In this document: positions 1-7,273 of the stretch, one piece after another
Layout: each line of letters starts with the position of its first letter
Position numbering within the stretch: position 1 is the stretch's first letter
DNA from: Candidatus Altimarinota bacterium
Lineage (GTDB): Bacteria; Patescibacteriota; Gracilibacteria; BD1-5; UBA6164
Assembly: GCA_030683605.1 (NCBI GenBank)
Contig: JAUXPL010000038.1
Coordinates: 1-60,994 of the forward strand
Length of the DNA: 60,994 bases
Direction of reading: 5' to 3'
Program-made: the position numbers and the translations under genes
The notes under the pieces: generated by a model
Told to the model about the DNA's origin: nothing
Databases searched by the model: none
Seen by the model: only the letters and a program-made list of their open reading frames with translations

Positions 1-107
1 CTTTTGCAGAATGATTAAATTCTAGAATTCAAAGATTTGTCAGTGATTTAAGATGATTTAAGGATGATAATTATATGCTTTACAGAATCATTACTAAATT
101 TTCTTAA
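1..107 (+). pseudogene. C-terminal end of an ISL3-like transposase (runs in from outside the window)
   Basis: The frame is open from base 3 to a TAA at 105-107 and enters from the left edge. The readable tail contains AEGLNSRIQ followed by RGFKDDNYMLYRI. This matches the end of ISL3-family transposases, which carry an AEG-x-N-x-K/R-I segment and then a GY/F-K/R-DD/N-x-Y segment. Only about 34 residues are visible, so I cannot tell whether the gene is intact upstream. The call rests on memory of the family. It could also be another DDE transposase or the remnant of one. Its place beside a toxin-antitoxin array suits a region of gene exchange. Confidence 0.45.
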
Positions 108-140
108 AATTACTTTCTCCACCAAAATTTAGATTATGCC

Positions 141-188
141 GTGTGAAGAAAAGTATAGTGTGTATAGTGTGAGTATATTGATTTGCAA
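141..188 (+). repeat. Toxin-antitoxin array repeat, copy 1
   Basis: First copy of the unit that precedes every cassette of the array: gtgtgaagaa, then a TATA-rich stretch, then gagtatattgatttgcaa. In this copy the middle is diverged (tatagtgtgtatagtgtgag). It ends in the TTGCAA that serves as the -35 box of cassette 1. Confidence 0.7.
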
Positions 189-210
189 AGTACTTATTTT
201 TTTGTATAAT
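183..210 (+). promoter_or_regulatory. Promoter of cassette 1 (TTGCAA-N16-TATAAT)
   Basis: TTGCAA at 183-188, a 16-base spacer and a perfect TATAAT at 205-210. The start codon follows 27 bases after the -10 box, giving a short AT-rich leader with no Shine-Dalgarno sequence. The same architecture and spacing recur before the other cassettes. Confidence 0.7.
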
Positions 211-237
211 GAGTTAAATATTTATTAATAATATATT

Positions 238-381
238 ATGGAGAAATTATATACATTAAAAGAAGCTCAAGAATTAGGTACTAAAATAATACAAAATAGA
301 GCAAACGAATTAAAAAATGAATTAGTAAAAGCAAAAAATCATAATTTTACTTCAAATAAAAAAGAAATAAATTATGTATAA
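238..381 (+). CDS. Small antitoxin-like protein, cassette 1
   Basis: A 47-residue charged protein starting MEKLYTLKEAQELG and ending KKEINYV. I do not recognise a domain. It resembles the 49-residue first gene of cassette 4: both begin ME-x(5-7)-YT-x-KE and end KKEI-x-YV. Position as first gene of a two-gene cassette, small size and an 8-base overlap with the next gene (ATGTATAA) argue that it is the antitoxin. The partner carries a premature stop, so this antitoxin may now be unneeded or may act on the related cassette 4 toxin. Confidence 0.6.
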   Translation: MEKLYTLKEAQELGTKIIQNRANELKNELVKAKNHNFTSNKKEINYV

Positions 382-721
382 AGTATATTTTGATCAGTTG
401 TTTATTGATTGTTTAGATAATTTTATATTATCTATGAAAAATCATTACTAAAACTTTTATAGTAATACATGAATATATGATGAAGACAAAATTATAGAAT
501 CATATGTTGATATTTATGAAAAAATGAAAACAGATATATTTAATGAAATTAATAATATTTGTGTTAATTGAATATTATGAAGAAAAGTTTTGTATAAGGG
601 TAATAAAATTGAAAATTGTTCGTTTATATTTAAATATTGAAATTATACTGTTTATTTTTTAGCAATTAAAAATAATAACAATAATGAAATAGTAGTTAAT
701 AGCCTAAAAATTGGTTTATAA
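374..721 (+). pseudogene. Toxin-like gene of cassette 1 broken by an in-frame TAA
   Basis: Read from ATG at 374 the frame meets TAA at 449-451 after 25 codons, then continues open to TAA at 719-721. The conceptual product aligns along its first half with the intact 110-residue second protein of cassette 4: MYKVYFDQ against MYKIFYEE, and HY*NFYSNTG against YYKNIYFDTG. The stop lies exactly where the relative has Lys, so an AAA to TAA change explains it. No ATG soon after the stop is well placed for a restart. The family itself is unknown to me; the toxin role is inferred from the two-gene layout. Confidence 0.65.
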
Positions 722-800
722 TTACTTAAACTTTATTCATATCAACTGTTGAATCTACTTTTACTTACTAGTATTTACTAGAATTTGAAACAAATTCACA

Positions 801-842
801 AAAAATCCATTTCCCGCTTGAAGTCGGGGAAGGGATTTTTTT
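801..842 (+). terminator. Terminator of cassette 1
   Basis: AAATCC, then TTTCCCG, pair across the loop cttgaagt with CGGGGAA and GGATTT, giving about 13 pairs with one mismatch, followed by a T run. The loop word cttgaagt is shared with the cassette 5 terminator at 3289-3328. Confidence 0.75.
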
Positions 843-858
843 GTGTGAAGAAAAATAC

Positions 859-909
859 AGCCCCCCCCCTATGACCTAAAGGCCTCACTCCATTACTAAT
901 GAGGGGGAG
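859..909. repeat. GC-rich palindromic repeat inside the cassette 1/2 spacer
   Basis: A run of about nine C, a self-complementary aaaggcct core, and CCTCA...TGAGGGG arms stand out in an otherwise AT-rich spacer. The array repeat motif gtgtgaag lies on both sides (843-850 and 910-934), so this block looks inserted into the spacer. It resembles the other GC-rich palindromes of the window. Together with the terminator and promoter it accounts for the 305-base gap between cassettes 1 and 2. Confidence 0.5.
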
Positions 910-910
910 T

Positions 911-974
911 ATAGTTATGTGAAGATTGTGTGAAGAAAAGTATTTGTATATAATATGAGTATATTGATTTGCAT
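911..974 (+). repeat. Toxin-antitoxin array repeat, copy 2
   Basis: Full-form copy: atgtgaagattgtgtgaag, then a TATATAATATGAG block, then tatattgatttgcat. It contains TATAAT at 949-954 as well as the TTGCAT -35 box at its end, so two promoters may lie in tandem. Confidence 0.75.
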
Positions 975-996
975 TATATTTTTTTATTATTATAAT
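969..996 (+). promoter_or_regulatory. Promoter of cassette 2 (TTGCAT-N16-TATAAT)
   Basis: TTGCAT at 969-974, a 16-base spacer and TATAAT at 991-996. Antitoxin ATG at 1027. Confidence 0.7.
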
Positions 997-1026
997 CTGT
1001 TAAATTTATAAGTTAATTAATCTACT

Positions 1027-1200
1027 ATGATAAATAATGATACACACGCATATTTAAAAGATAACTGATATACTTTTGAAGAGATAGAATGAATTAAAAA
1101 TTGAATTAATGAATCTATTAATTGAAAAGTAATATCAAAGAATAAGATGAATCAATTTGTAAAAAAAGAGTTATTTTCTAAATATACCTTAAATGTATAA
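1027..1200 (+). CDS. Antitoxin-like protein of a ParE-type pair, cassette 2
   Basis: A 57-residue protein, MINNDTHAYLKDNGYTFEEIE at its start and FSKYTLNV at its end, with several TGA-encoded glycines. It is related to the first protein of cassette 3: both have a G-(Y/F)-T-(F/Y)-x-EIE segment followed by I-K-x-G, and both end FSK-x(4)-V. The stop overlaps the start of the next gene in ATGTATAA (1193-1200), which couples translation of the two. The antitoxin role is inferred from the ParE-like partner; I cannot name the DNA-binding family. Confidence 0.7.
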
Positions 1201-1468
1201 TATTGTATACTCAGAAAAGCTTAAAAATGACTTTATTAGTATTAGAGAGTTTATTTCATTAGATAATCCTGTATATGCAGTAAAAACTATAAATTCAATT
1301 CTAAAAACAATTGATATATTATGAGATTTTCCATATATTTGAAAAAATATATGATCTAATTTGAGAGAAATTGTTGAAAATACTTATAAATATAAAATAA
1401 TTTATACAATAGTTGCTGATACAATAACGATAATATCGGTTTATAAATATAAAAATAATTGGTGTTAG
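1193..1468 (+). CDS. ParE/RelE-superfamily toxin, cassette 2
   Basis: A 91-residue protein with the ParE pattern: an N-terminal helix pair (LKNDFISIREFISLDNP followed by A-V-K-T-I), the turn GDFPYIGKNIG, then R-E-I-V, KYKIIYTIV, and a final strand TITIISVYKY. Members of the family act either on gyrase (ParE) or on ribosome-bound mRNA (RelE); the sequence does not settle which. It is 30% to 40% alike, by eye, to the cassette 3 toxin, so the two cassettes probably share an ancestor. It ends in TAG. No clear terminator follows, only a degenerate hairpin near 1478-1510. Confidence 0.85.
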
Positions 1469-1511
1469 TTTATAATTACCTTTCATGCTTATGCTGGGAG
1501 CTTATTTTTTA

Positions 1512-1556
1512 TGTGAAGAAAAATATTGTATATAATATGAGTATATTGGTTTGCAA
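1512..1556 (+). repeat. Toxin-antitoxin array repeat, copy 3
   Basis: Shorter copy: gtgaagaaaaatattg, then TATATAATATGAG, then tatattggtttgcaa. It lacks the first gtgaagatt half found in copies 2 and 4. Confidence 0.75.
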
Positions 1557-1578
1557 AGTAATTATAAATATATATAAT
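1551..1578 (+). promoter_or_regulatory. Promoter of cassette 3 (TTGCAA-N16-TATAAT)
   Basis: TTGCAA at 1551-1556, a 16-base spacer and TATAAT at 1573-1578. Antitoxin ATG at 1608. Confidence 0.7.
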
Positions 1579-1607
1579 AGTAGAAATTAGTTATTAATAT
1601 TAGGATT

Positions 1608-1781
1608 ATGAAAAAGGAAATAAATATAGAAGCTTATAAAAACGAGTGATTTACTTATAATGAAATAGAAAGCATAAAAAGATGATTAGATGATGTAGAA
1701 AATGCCAGAGTAATACCATATAGTAAAGTCAAGGTATTAGCTAGAGAAAAAATATTTTCTAAGGAAAATATATATGTTTAA
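1608..1781 (+). CDS. Antitoxin-like protein of a ParE-type pair, cassette 3
   Basis: A 57-residue protein, the same length as its cassette 2 relative, starting MKKEINIEAYKNEGFTYNEIE and ending FSKENIYV. The central I-K-R-G-L-D-D-V segment could form a short helix. It overlaps the toxin gene by 8 bases (ATGTTTAA, 1774-1781). Antitoxin role inferred from the partner and from the matching layout of all cassettes. Confidence 0.7.
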
Positions 1782-2046
1782 TGTAGAATTTTCTAATGAA
1801 GCTAATTTAGAATATATATCTATTTGAGAATATATTGCCAAAGATAATTTATTTTTTGCAAATGAAGTATTAAATAGAATAGATTCAAGTATTGAAACTA
1901 TTCTAATGTTTCCTATGATATGAAAAGAAATAGATAAAGGCATTAGAATGATAGTAGAACCTATATATAAATATAAAATAGTATATGAAGTTAGAATTGA
2001 TACAATTTATGTATTATCTATCTTTAAATATAAAAATACATGGTAA
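1774..2046 (+). CDS. ParE/RelE-superfamily toxin, cassette 3
   Basis: A 90-residue toxin: LEYISIGEYIAKDN, then the turn MFPMIGKEID, R-M-I-V, YKYKIVYEVR and the last strand TIYVLSIFKYKNTW. The end closely matches the cassette 2 toxin (VYKYKNNW). Family knowledge points to inhibition of gyrase or translation, held in check by the small protein encoded just upstream. Start chosen at the ATG that overlaps the antitoxin stop. Confidence 0.85.
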
Positions 2047-2050
2047 TATT

Positions 2051-2091
2051 TAAAGATACCTTTCCTGCCAAAGCTGGAAGGGTATCTTTTT
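2051..2091 (+). terminator. Terminator of cassette 3
   Basis: AAGATACCTTTCC pairs with GGAAGGGTATCTT across a short loop (tgccaaagct), then a T run. About 13 pairs. Confidence 0.8.
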
Positions 2092-2106
2092 GTGTTAATA
2101 TGTTCT

Positions 2107-2163
2107 ATGTGAAGATTGTGTGAAGAAATATATTGTATATAATATGAGTATATTGATTTGCAA
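2107..2163 (+). repeat. Toxin-antitoxin array repeat, copy 4 (full form)
   Basis: The clearest copy: atgtgaagattgtgtgaag, then a block ending in TATATAATATGAG, then tatattgatttgcaa. Inside it, TTGTGT (2116-2121), 16 bases and TATAAT (2138-2143) form a first promoter; TTGCAA at 2158 begins a second one. Confidence 0.8.
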
Positions 2164-2185
2164 AGTAATAAATTATCGTTATACT
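2158..2185 (+). promoter_or_regulatory. Promoter of cassette 4 (TTGCAA-N16-TATACT)
   Basis: TTGCAA at 2158-2163, a 16-base spacer and TATACT at 2180-2185; antitoxin ATG at 2215. Confidence 0.7.
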
Positions 2186-2214
2186 ATTTATAGTTTAGTT
2201 TTTAAATATCAATT

Positions 2215-2364
2215 ATGGAAATAATTAATGGAAAAAAATATTATACAAGTAAAGAATTTAGATCTAAAATATCAGACTCTATAGTTAAACATTCTAAAGA
2301 TTTAGAAAAAGAAATAAAAAATGAATCACAATTTATTTCTAAAAAAGAAATAGTATATGTATAA
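2215..2364 (+). CDS. Small antitoxin-like protein, cassette 4
   Basis: A 49-residue charged protein beginning MEIINGKKYYTSKEF and ending KKEIVYV. It is a relative of the cassette 1 first gene. No recognised domain; the K/E-rich middle is probably helical. It overlaps the next gene in ATGTATAA (2357-2364). Because the cassette 1 toxin is broken while this cassette is intact, the two small proteins are good candidates for cross-protection, which is an inference only. Confidence 0.65.
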   Translation: MEIINGKKYYTSKEFRSKISDSIVKHSKDLEKEIKNESQFISKKEIVYV

Positions 2365-2689
2365 AATATTTTATGAAGAAGTAGCTTTAATAAATGTAGA
2401 TAGTTTTATTGAATATTTAAAGAAATATTATAAAAATATATATTTTGATACATGACTTGTAAACGAAGAACAAATTATATATTGATATAATGAAAGTACT
2501 GAAAAATTATTTGATGAGATAATTGATACTATTGATTGATCTATAGAAAAATGATACTTATGAAATATTTTTGAAACAAATATTAAAAATGAAAAATCAA
2601 AATTAATTATAAATATTAGGAGTTATATAATAAAAGTTATAATAAACAGAATTGATAAAGATGTATTTATAGAAGATATATTGTTTTAA
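2357..2689 (+). CDS. Unrecognised toxin-like protein, cassette 4
   Basis: A 110-residue protein starting MYKIFYEEVALINVDSFIEY and ending DKDVFIEDILF. I do not recognise the family. A tract of four short strands in the C-terminal half (KLIINIRS, YIIKVIINRI) after a helical N-terminus could fit a small alpha/beta fold. It is the intact relative of the nonsense-broken gene at 374-721. The toxin role rests on the cassette layout: shared repeat and promoter, small upstream partner and the 8-base overlap also seen in the ParE cassettes. No clear terminator hairpin follows, only a T run near 2733-2742. Confidence 0.6.
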
Positions 2690-2741
2690 ATTATTCACAC
2701 GAATTTTAAATGATTTTTTCAAATTAAAGAAGTCTTTTTTT

Positions 2742-2786
2742 TGTGAAGAAATACATTGTATATAATATGAGTATATTAATTTGCAA
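2742..2786 (+). repeat. Toxin-antitoxin array repeat, copy 5
   Basis: Short form: gtgaagaaatacattg, then TATATAATATGAG, then tatattaatttgcaa. Confidence 0.75.
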
Positions 2787-2808
2787 AAGAGTTATTATTT
2801 CTTATAAT
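2781..2808 (+). promoter_or_regulatory. Promoter of hicBA (TTGCAA-N16-TATAAT)
   Basis: TTGCAA at 2781-2786, a 16-base spacer and TATAAT at 2803-2808; hicB ATG at 2841. Confidence 0.7.
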
Positions 2809-2840
2809 GAGAGTGGTTTAGTTTTTAAATATAGATAATT

Positions 2841-3062
2841 ATGTATGATATAAAAATTTTTCTTGAAGATAACTGACAATTTTGAGCAAGAATTAACGCT
2901 TGAAAAGAAATAGTGTATTGAATATGAAATAATCAGACTGAATTAATGAAAAATATAAAGGATTGACTTGAATATTCATTTGAGAATAAAATAAAGAATG
3001 AGAGTGTTACTAAATTATTTTCTTATTTTAATGTAAATAATACTGAGAATATATGCCATTAA
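2841..3062 (+). CDS. hicB: HicB-like antitoxin
   Basis: A 73-residue protein. The first strand and the segment EIVYGIGNNQTELMKNIKDGLEY resemble the partly degraded RNase-H-like fold of HicB proteins, in which a strand region is followed by a helix starting at a Thr/Glu-Leu pair. It is followed directly by a clear HicA gene with a 10-base overlap (3053-3062), and the order antitoxin-toxin matches the other cassettes. The product is short for HicB and shows no obvious C-terminal DNA-binding domain, so autoregulation may be weak or use another protein. The family call leans on the neighbour. Confidence 0.65.
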
Positions 3063-3280
3063 AATATTATTTAATAATAAAAATATTAAAAGAACTTGAT
3101 TTTGTTTGTATTCGTTCAAAGTGAAGTCATTTTAGATATGAAAAAAATTGATACTGATTAACTGTTTGATTTCATGATGAATATCCACCTAAGACAGCAA
3201 AAAGTATGTTAAAGGATATAGCGAAAATTTCAGATATTGATTATAATAAGTTAATAGACAAATATAAAATTAATATTTAA
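3053..3280 (+). CDS. hicA: HicA-type mRNA interferase toxin
   Basis: A 75-residue HicA: a first helix (IIKILKELDFVCIR), then SKGSHFRYEKNG with the catalytic histidine at about residue 26, then the strand GLTVGFHDEYPP and a last helix. HicA folds as a small dsRNA-binding-like domain and cleaves mRNA. The glycine of the GSH motif is encoded by TGA, one of many places where code 25 restores an invariant residue. The second gene of the last cassette of the array. Confidence 0.88.
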
Positions 3281-3288
3281 TATTAATT

Positions 3289-3328
3289 TAAAATCCCTTT
3301 CCCACTTGAAGTCTGGTAAGGGATTTTT
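3289..3328 (+). terminator. Terminator of hicBA
   Basis: AAAATCCC with TTTCC pairs imperfectly with GG-x-AAGGGATTTT across cttgaagtct, then a T run. The loop word is shared with the cassette 1 terminator. Confidence 0.7.
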
Positions 3329-3330
3329 TT

Positions 3331-3357
3331 GTGTGAAGATTGTGTGAAGATTTAGTA
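3331..3357 (+). repeat. Partial toxin-antitoxin array repeat, copy 6
   Basis: gtgtgaagattgtgtgaagat matches the first half of copies 2 and 4. The promoter half has diverged here, and the next gene is not a toxin-antitoxin pair. A similar fragment lies at 4784-4806. Confidence 0.65.
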
Positions 3358-3429
3358 TTGTGTATATATATACTTGTCTTTTTTGATTATATGTATAATA
3401 TGATGTAAATATATTATTAATAATCACAT

Positions 3430-4695
3430 ATGAAAAAATTTATTACATTAATTTTATTATTATTTATAGGTAATACTAGTTATTGATATGAATTACCAAG
3501 CAAAAATCAAAAATTATTAGATAATATAAAATTAAAAGTATTAAAGATATATAATAAAGATCCAAATAAGGCTTATATACTTACTGATAGGATAGAAAAA
3601 CTATTACCAGATTATAAGAATAATATAGTTATCTTTTATAGTCTGAATTATATATTGAAATTTAGTATAGATTTTATAACTAGTTATGAATCATCTATAG
3701 TAAAAAATATTAATACTCAAACAGCTAGTCTTGAATCTTCTACATGAAGTACTAATGATATATTTGTAGCTCAAATTGATAAAGATTTATTAATACAGAT
3801 CGATAATCTAAATACATTGACAATAGGAAATCTTCAAACTATATCTTCGTTTAACATAGAACCAAAGAATGACCATTTATATCTAAAAAACATATATTTG
3901 CATAATTCATGAAGTATTAATGATATAAATTGATTATTTGTAGATGTATACTTAGTCAATTCTGATAATAAACTAGTATCAAAATGATATATAATTAATA
4001 ATTATTTTTATTTTGATATATCTGATTATATTATAAAAAAAGATGTGCTAGAAAAATTTAGCATAAAAGCCTTGGTTAATATTCCTAATAATATTAATCA
4101 AACATGAGAATTAGTTTTGGAATTTAGTACCCCAAGTAATGCTTTAAATAATACAATAAATGGTATAAGAGCTACTTCATATAGTAATTGAAGTTTTGTA
4201 AATAGTAATGTATCTATATCTGATCCTATAAAGACACTTATAACAAAAACTACGTCAAGTATAAATTCTAATAATTTCATATCAAGTTACAAGGATGCTA
4301 TAGGATTTAATGTAAGTAATAATTCTAATGATAAATTAGTATTAGTATCATTTAAATTCAGTATTTATTGAAGTTTTTTGAATTCTATTACTAATGATAG
4401 TGAATTTGTATTAAAGAAAAAATGAACAAATATAATATTTGGTTCTTGAACAAAGGCTGATATTTTTAATAATTCACTAGTTATACCACACAATTGAGAT
4501 GATTTTGATTATATATCTCAAAACACATCTAGTGATTATGTACTAGAAATAAATCATATTTGAACACCTGAATGAAATAGAGAAATTAGATTAGATAATA
4601 TAGTAGTTTGAGATTGATTTTGATGAATTGTTAATAATTTAAATGATTATAATAATTTTTGATTACCTACTAATTATATTATATATAGATATTAG
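3430..4695 (+). CDS. Secreted protein of unknown function (421 aa)
   Basis: A signal peptide (MKKFITLILLLFIGNTSYG) precedes a 400-residue extracytoplasmic protein. I recognise no domain. The first 60 mature residues are Lys/Leu-rich and helical, the rest is Asn/Ser/Thr-rich and rich in predicted strands with repeated S-I-N-D-I-N-G-like segments, as in cell-surface beta-sandwich proteins. It ends in TAG. It sits between two fragments of the toxin-antitoxin array repeat, so it may be a larger passenger of the same array. The next gene also encodes a signal peptide, but has its own promoter. Confidence 0.7.
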
Positions 4696-4783
4696 GATAT
4701 ATTTATTGTTCTATTTCCTTTTGAATACTGGTATAGGGCATTTTTTAATGTATAGATCTTTAGTTGGAATTAGGAGTAATAAG

Positions 4784-4806
4784 AATGTGAAGATTGTGTG
4801 AAGATT
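4784..4806 (+). repeat. Partial toxin-antitoxin array repeat, copy 7
   Basis: aatgtgaagattgtgtgaaga repeats the first half of the array unit. It is directly followed by a standard TTGCAA promoter. Confidence 0.65.
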
Positions 4807-4825
4807 TTAATATATTGTCACTTTT

Positions 4826-4853
4826 TTGCAAAATTCTAGTAAATTAATATAAT
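4826..4853 (+). promoter_or_regulatory. Promoter TTGCAA-N16-TATAAT before the 366-aa secreted protein
   Basis: TTGCAA at 4826-4831, a 16-base spacer and TATAAT at 4848-4853; start codon at 4886. Confidence 0.7.
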
Positions 4854-4885
4854 TAAGCAATAATTTATTATTTAATTTAACTAAT

Positions 4886-5986
4886 ATGAAAAAACTATTT
4901 TTAATTTTCTTGTTTTTGTTTGTTTCTAATTATACATATTCAGTGTATGCAAGTGAAATATCTCTTGAAAGTACTCAATCATTTTATCTAAATCAATGAA
5001 TTGTCGAATCTAGAACTATTAAAGTAGTTATAAGTAATTATATATCAGATAATAAGTCATTTAGATTAGTATTACCAGAAGATGCTAATATAAGATTTAG
5101 TGAAGATTTATCATTTTTAAAAATAACTTGAAGTTGATCACAAAAAATATTATCCTGAGCAACTATATTACCTAATTTAAGAGAAATTAATTTCCATCTA
5201 TCTGAAAAATTAATTAATGGCGATTCCTTTGATATTAATTGATTAAAATTAAAAGTATATAATAAACCACAATGAGACAGATATATTTGAATTGATTTAA
5301 CATGAGATAGTGTTACTGAAGCTATAAGTGTAAATTGATACAGAATCCTTGATACTATAACATATTCAGATATTTTATGACCTAGTGAAGTATTCAATTT
5401 TACATGATCTATTGTAGATAGCAAAATTACTTTATCTGCTGATATGCCTGGAGATTTAGATTTTCAATGAATAGTTTTAGAAAATCTAGACTCGTCTTGA
5501 AAAGTTTTATCAAGTTTTTTTAAACCAAACTTAGATAGATTTACTTATGATTTACAATCTAATTATTCTTCAATTAGAATTAAAACTGTCGATATTAGAG
5601 CAAATTATTCAACAGGTATTAATTATAATTTAGATATGTTTAAATCTAATATAATAGAAACTAATACTTGAACAATAATTCCTGATCCTGTTGTAATAGA
5701 AGATACAATTTTACAAGATCCAGAAGTAGACGTTGATGTAATAGAAAAATATGAGCCAGTTTTTAAAAATCAAGCTAGATTACTAAATAAAGTTGTTAAA
5801 TTTATAGACGATTATGTAGCAAAGAAAATAGTAATAAGTAATAGTAATGAAATTAATATAATGATAGCTAGAAATAAAATAGTTGTTGAATTAGAAAAAC
5901 TGGATACAGCTACTAAAGAACAAAAAGTAAATATACTTATTAATATTAAGACTTATTTTAAAGAGTTAGCAAATCTATTAAAATAA
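4886..5986 (+). CDS. Secreted protein of unknown function (366 aa)
   Basis: A signal peptide (MKKLFLIFLFLFVSNYTYS, cleavage probably near VYAS) is followed by a strand-rich region of about 250 residues, an acidic Pro/Asp/Val-rich linker (residues 268-292, with IPDPVV and DPEVDVDV), and a Lys-rich helical C-terminal domain of about 75 residues ending KELANLLK. I do not recognise either domain. The linker suggests two functional units, the outer one perhaps a cohesin- or adhesin-like sandwich. Neighbours give no firm clue. It has its own promoter and terminator. Confidence 0.7.
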
Positions 5987-5994
5987 TAAATTAT

Positions 5995-6029
5995 AAATCC
6001 CTTTTTATTTACAAGAAAAGGGATTTTTT
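5995..6029 (+). terminator. Terminator
   Basis: AAATCCCTTTT and AAAAGGGATTT form an 11-bp stem around tatttacaag, followed by T. Confidence 0.8.
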
Positions 6030-6119
6030 AACAAGTTTTTTACATTAAAATTTTACTTTTTTTAATACTTTATTATAATTGGCCTACAATTTTAATTATA
6101 TATTTTATTATTAATAAAT

Positions 6120-7238
6120 ATGGAACAAGAAAAAAATATTGAACAAGAAAATAATGTTGAACAAGTTACTGCAATGGCAAATAAAAATTATTTACAAATA
6201 GGAGCTATAGTGGTTTTATTACTGATTATAGCAGTATTGTGATTTTTATTATGAAAAAAATCTGGTGGTGAAACAGTTAATAATACATGAACTTGAGAGC
6301 TTACACAATGAAATTATGAGGATTTAGAAATAACTGTATATGAAGATAAAAGATGTACAACTTGTCCTACGGATGAAGTTATAAAACAACTAAAATTATT
6401 ACCATCAGTTTCAGCTGTAGAAATAGTAAGAAAAGATTTTTCAGAGAAAGGTGTATCAGAATATTTAACAGAAAATGATGTTAAAACATTACCGCTTATA
6501 GTTTTTTCTACAAATAATTTTGATGTGTCTAAAGATCCTGTTCAAATGGATCCAAATACTAATCAAGCAGCACCTAAAGTTAATACTTTTTTACAACCGT
6601 TACCAAAATGATCATATAAATTAGAAATTTGAGCTACTTTTAATCCTTTTGAAAAAAGAAGTGAAAAAGGACACTTATTGTTAGATAAGGCTAAATTAGA
6701 AGTTATAAAAGCTAATTCTTATATGAAATGAAATAAGGATGCAAAAATAACTTGGCTAGAATATTCAGATCTAGAATGTCATTATTGTGCTAAGCTTCAT
6801 AATGCTGGTACTGTTGATGAATTAACTACAAAATATGGTGATAATTTAAATATTATATTTAATCATTTTCCATTAGGATTTCATGCTAATGCTGAACCTG
6901 CTGCACAAATATTAGAATGTGTAGCTGAAGAAAAAGGTGTTGATGCATTTTATGCATTAATCAAAAAAGCATTTAAAGATGAAAAATCTACTAAAGATTA
7001 TTTAATTACTGAAGCTGTTAATTTATGAGCTAATAAAGATACTATAACTAAATGTTTAGATTCTGGTAAATTTAAAGATAAAGTAAAAACTCAAATGGAA
7101 TCATGAACTAGTAATTTCTGAGTTACAGGTACACCATGAAATATACTTATCAATAATGCTACATGAGAGTATGAAGTAATATCTGGTGCTTATCCTACAA
7201 GTGCATTTGAAGCAATAATAGATGAATTCTTGAAATAA
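6120..7238 (+). CDS. Membrane-anchored DsbA-like protein with two thioredoxin-fold halves
   Basis: 372 residues. A cytoplasmic Gln/Glu/Asn-rich tail and one membrane helix (about residues 25-45) anchor it with the rest outside. Residues 70-140 hold a first thioredoxin-like half with C79-T-T-C82 and a cis-Pro-like TLPLIVF segment. Residues 195-372 hold a DsbA/BdbD-type domain with the active site C220-H-Y-C223 (SDLECHYCAKLH), the FNHFPLGFHANA segment and GVTGTPGNILI carrying the cis-proline. The DsbA half probably forms disulfides in exported proteins. The first half resembles the poorly known N-terminal domain seen in other CPR DsbA proteins. It uses GGT for glycine more often than its neighbours. 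Confidence 0.88.
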
Positions 7239-7240
7239 TT

Positions 7241-7273
7241 AAAAAACTACAATTTTAAAATTGTAGTTTTTTT
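7241..7273. terminator. Bidirectional terminator between the DsbA-like gene and era
   Basis: AAAAAACTACAATTTT pairs with AAAATTGTAGTTTTTT as a perfect inverted repeat with A and T runs on both sides, so it can work for both converging genes. The era stop codon (7272-7274) lies at its edge. Confidence 0.8.

Noticed and set aside
141-2786. Array of repeats considered as a CRISPR
   Set aside because: Repeats are about 600 bases apart with genes between them, vary in length and contain promoters; there are no short spacers.
5038-5424. 128-codon minus-strand frame opposite the 366-aa secreted protein
   Set aside because: Antisense shadow caused by the AT-rich composition and by TGA being rare on that strand; the plus gene has promoter, signal peptide and terminator.
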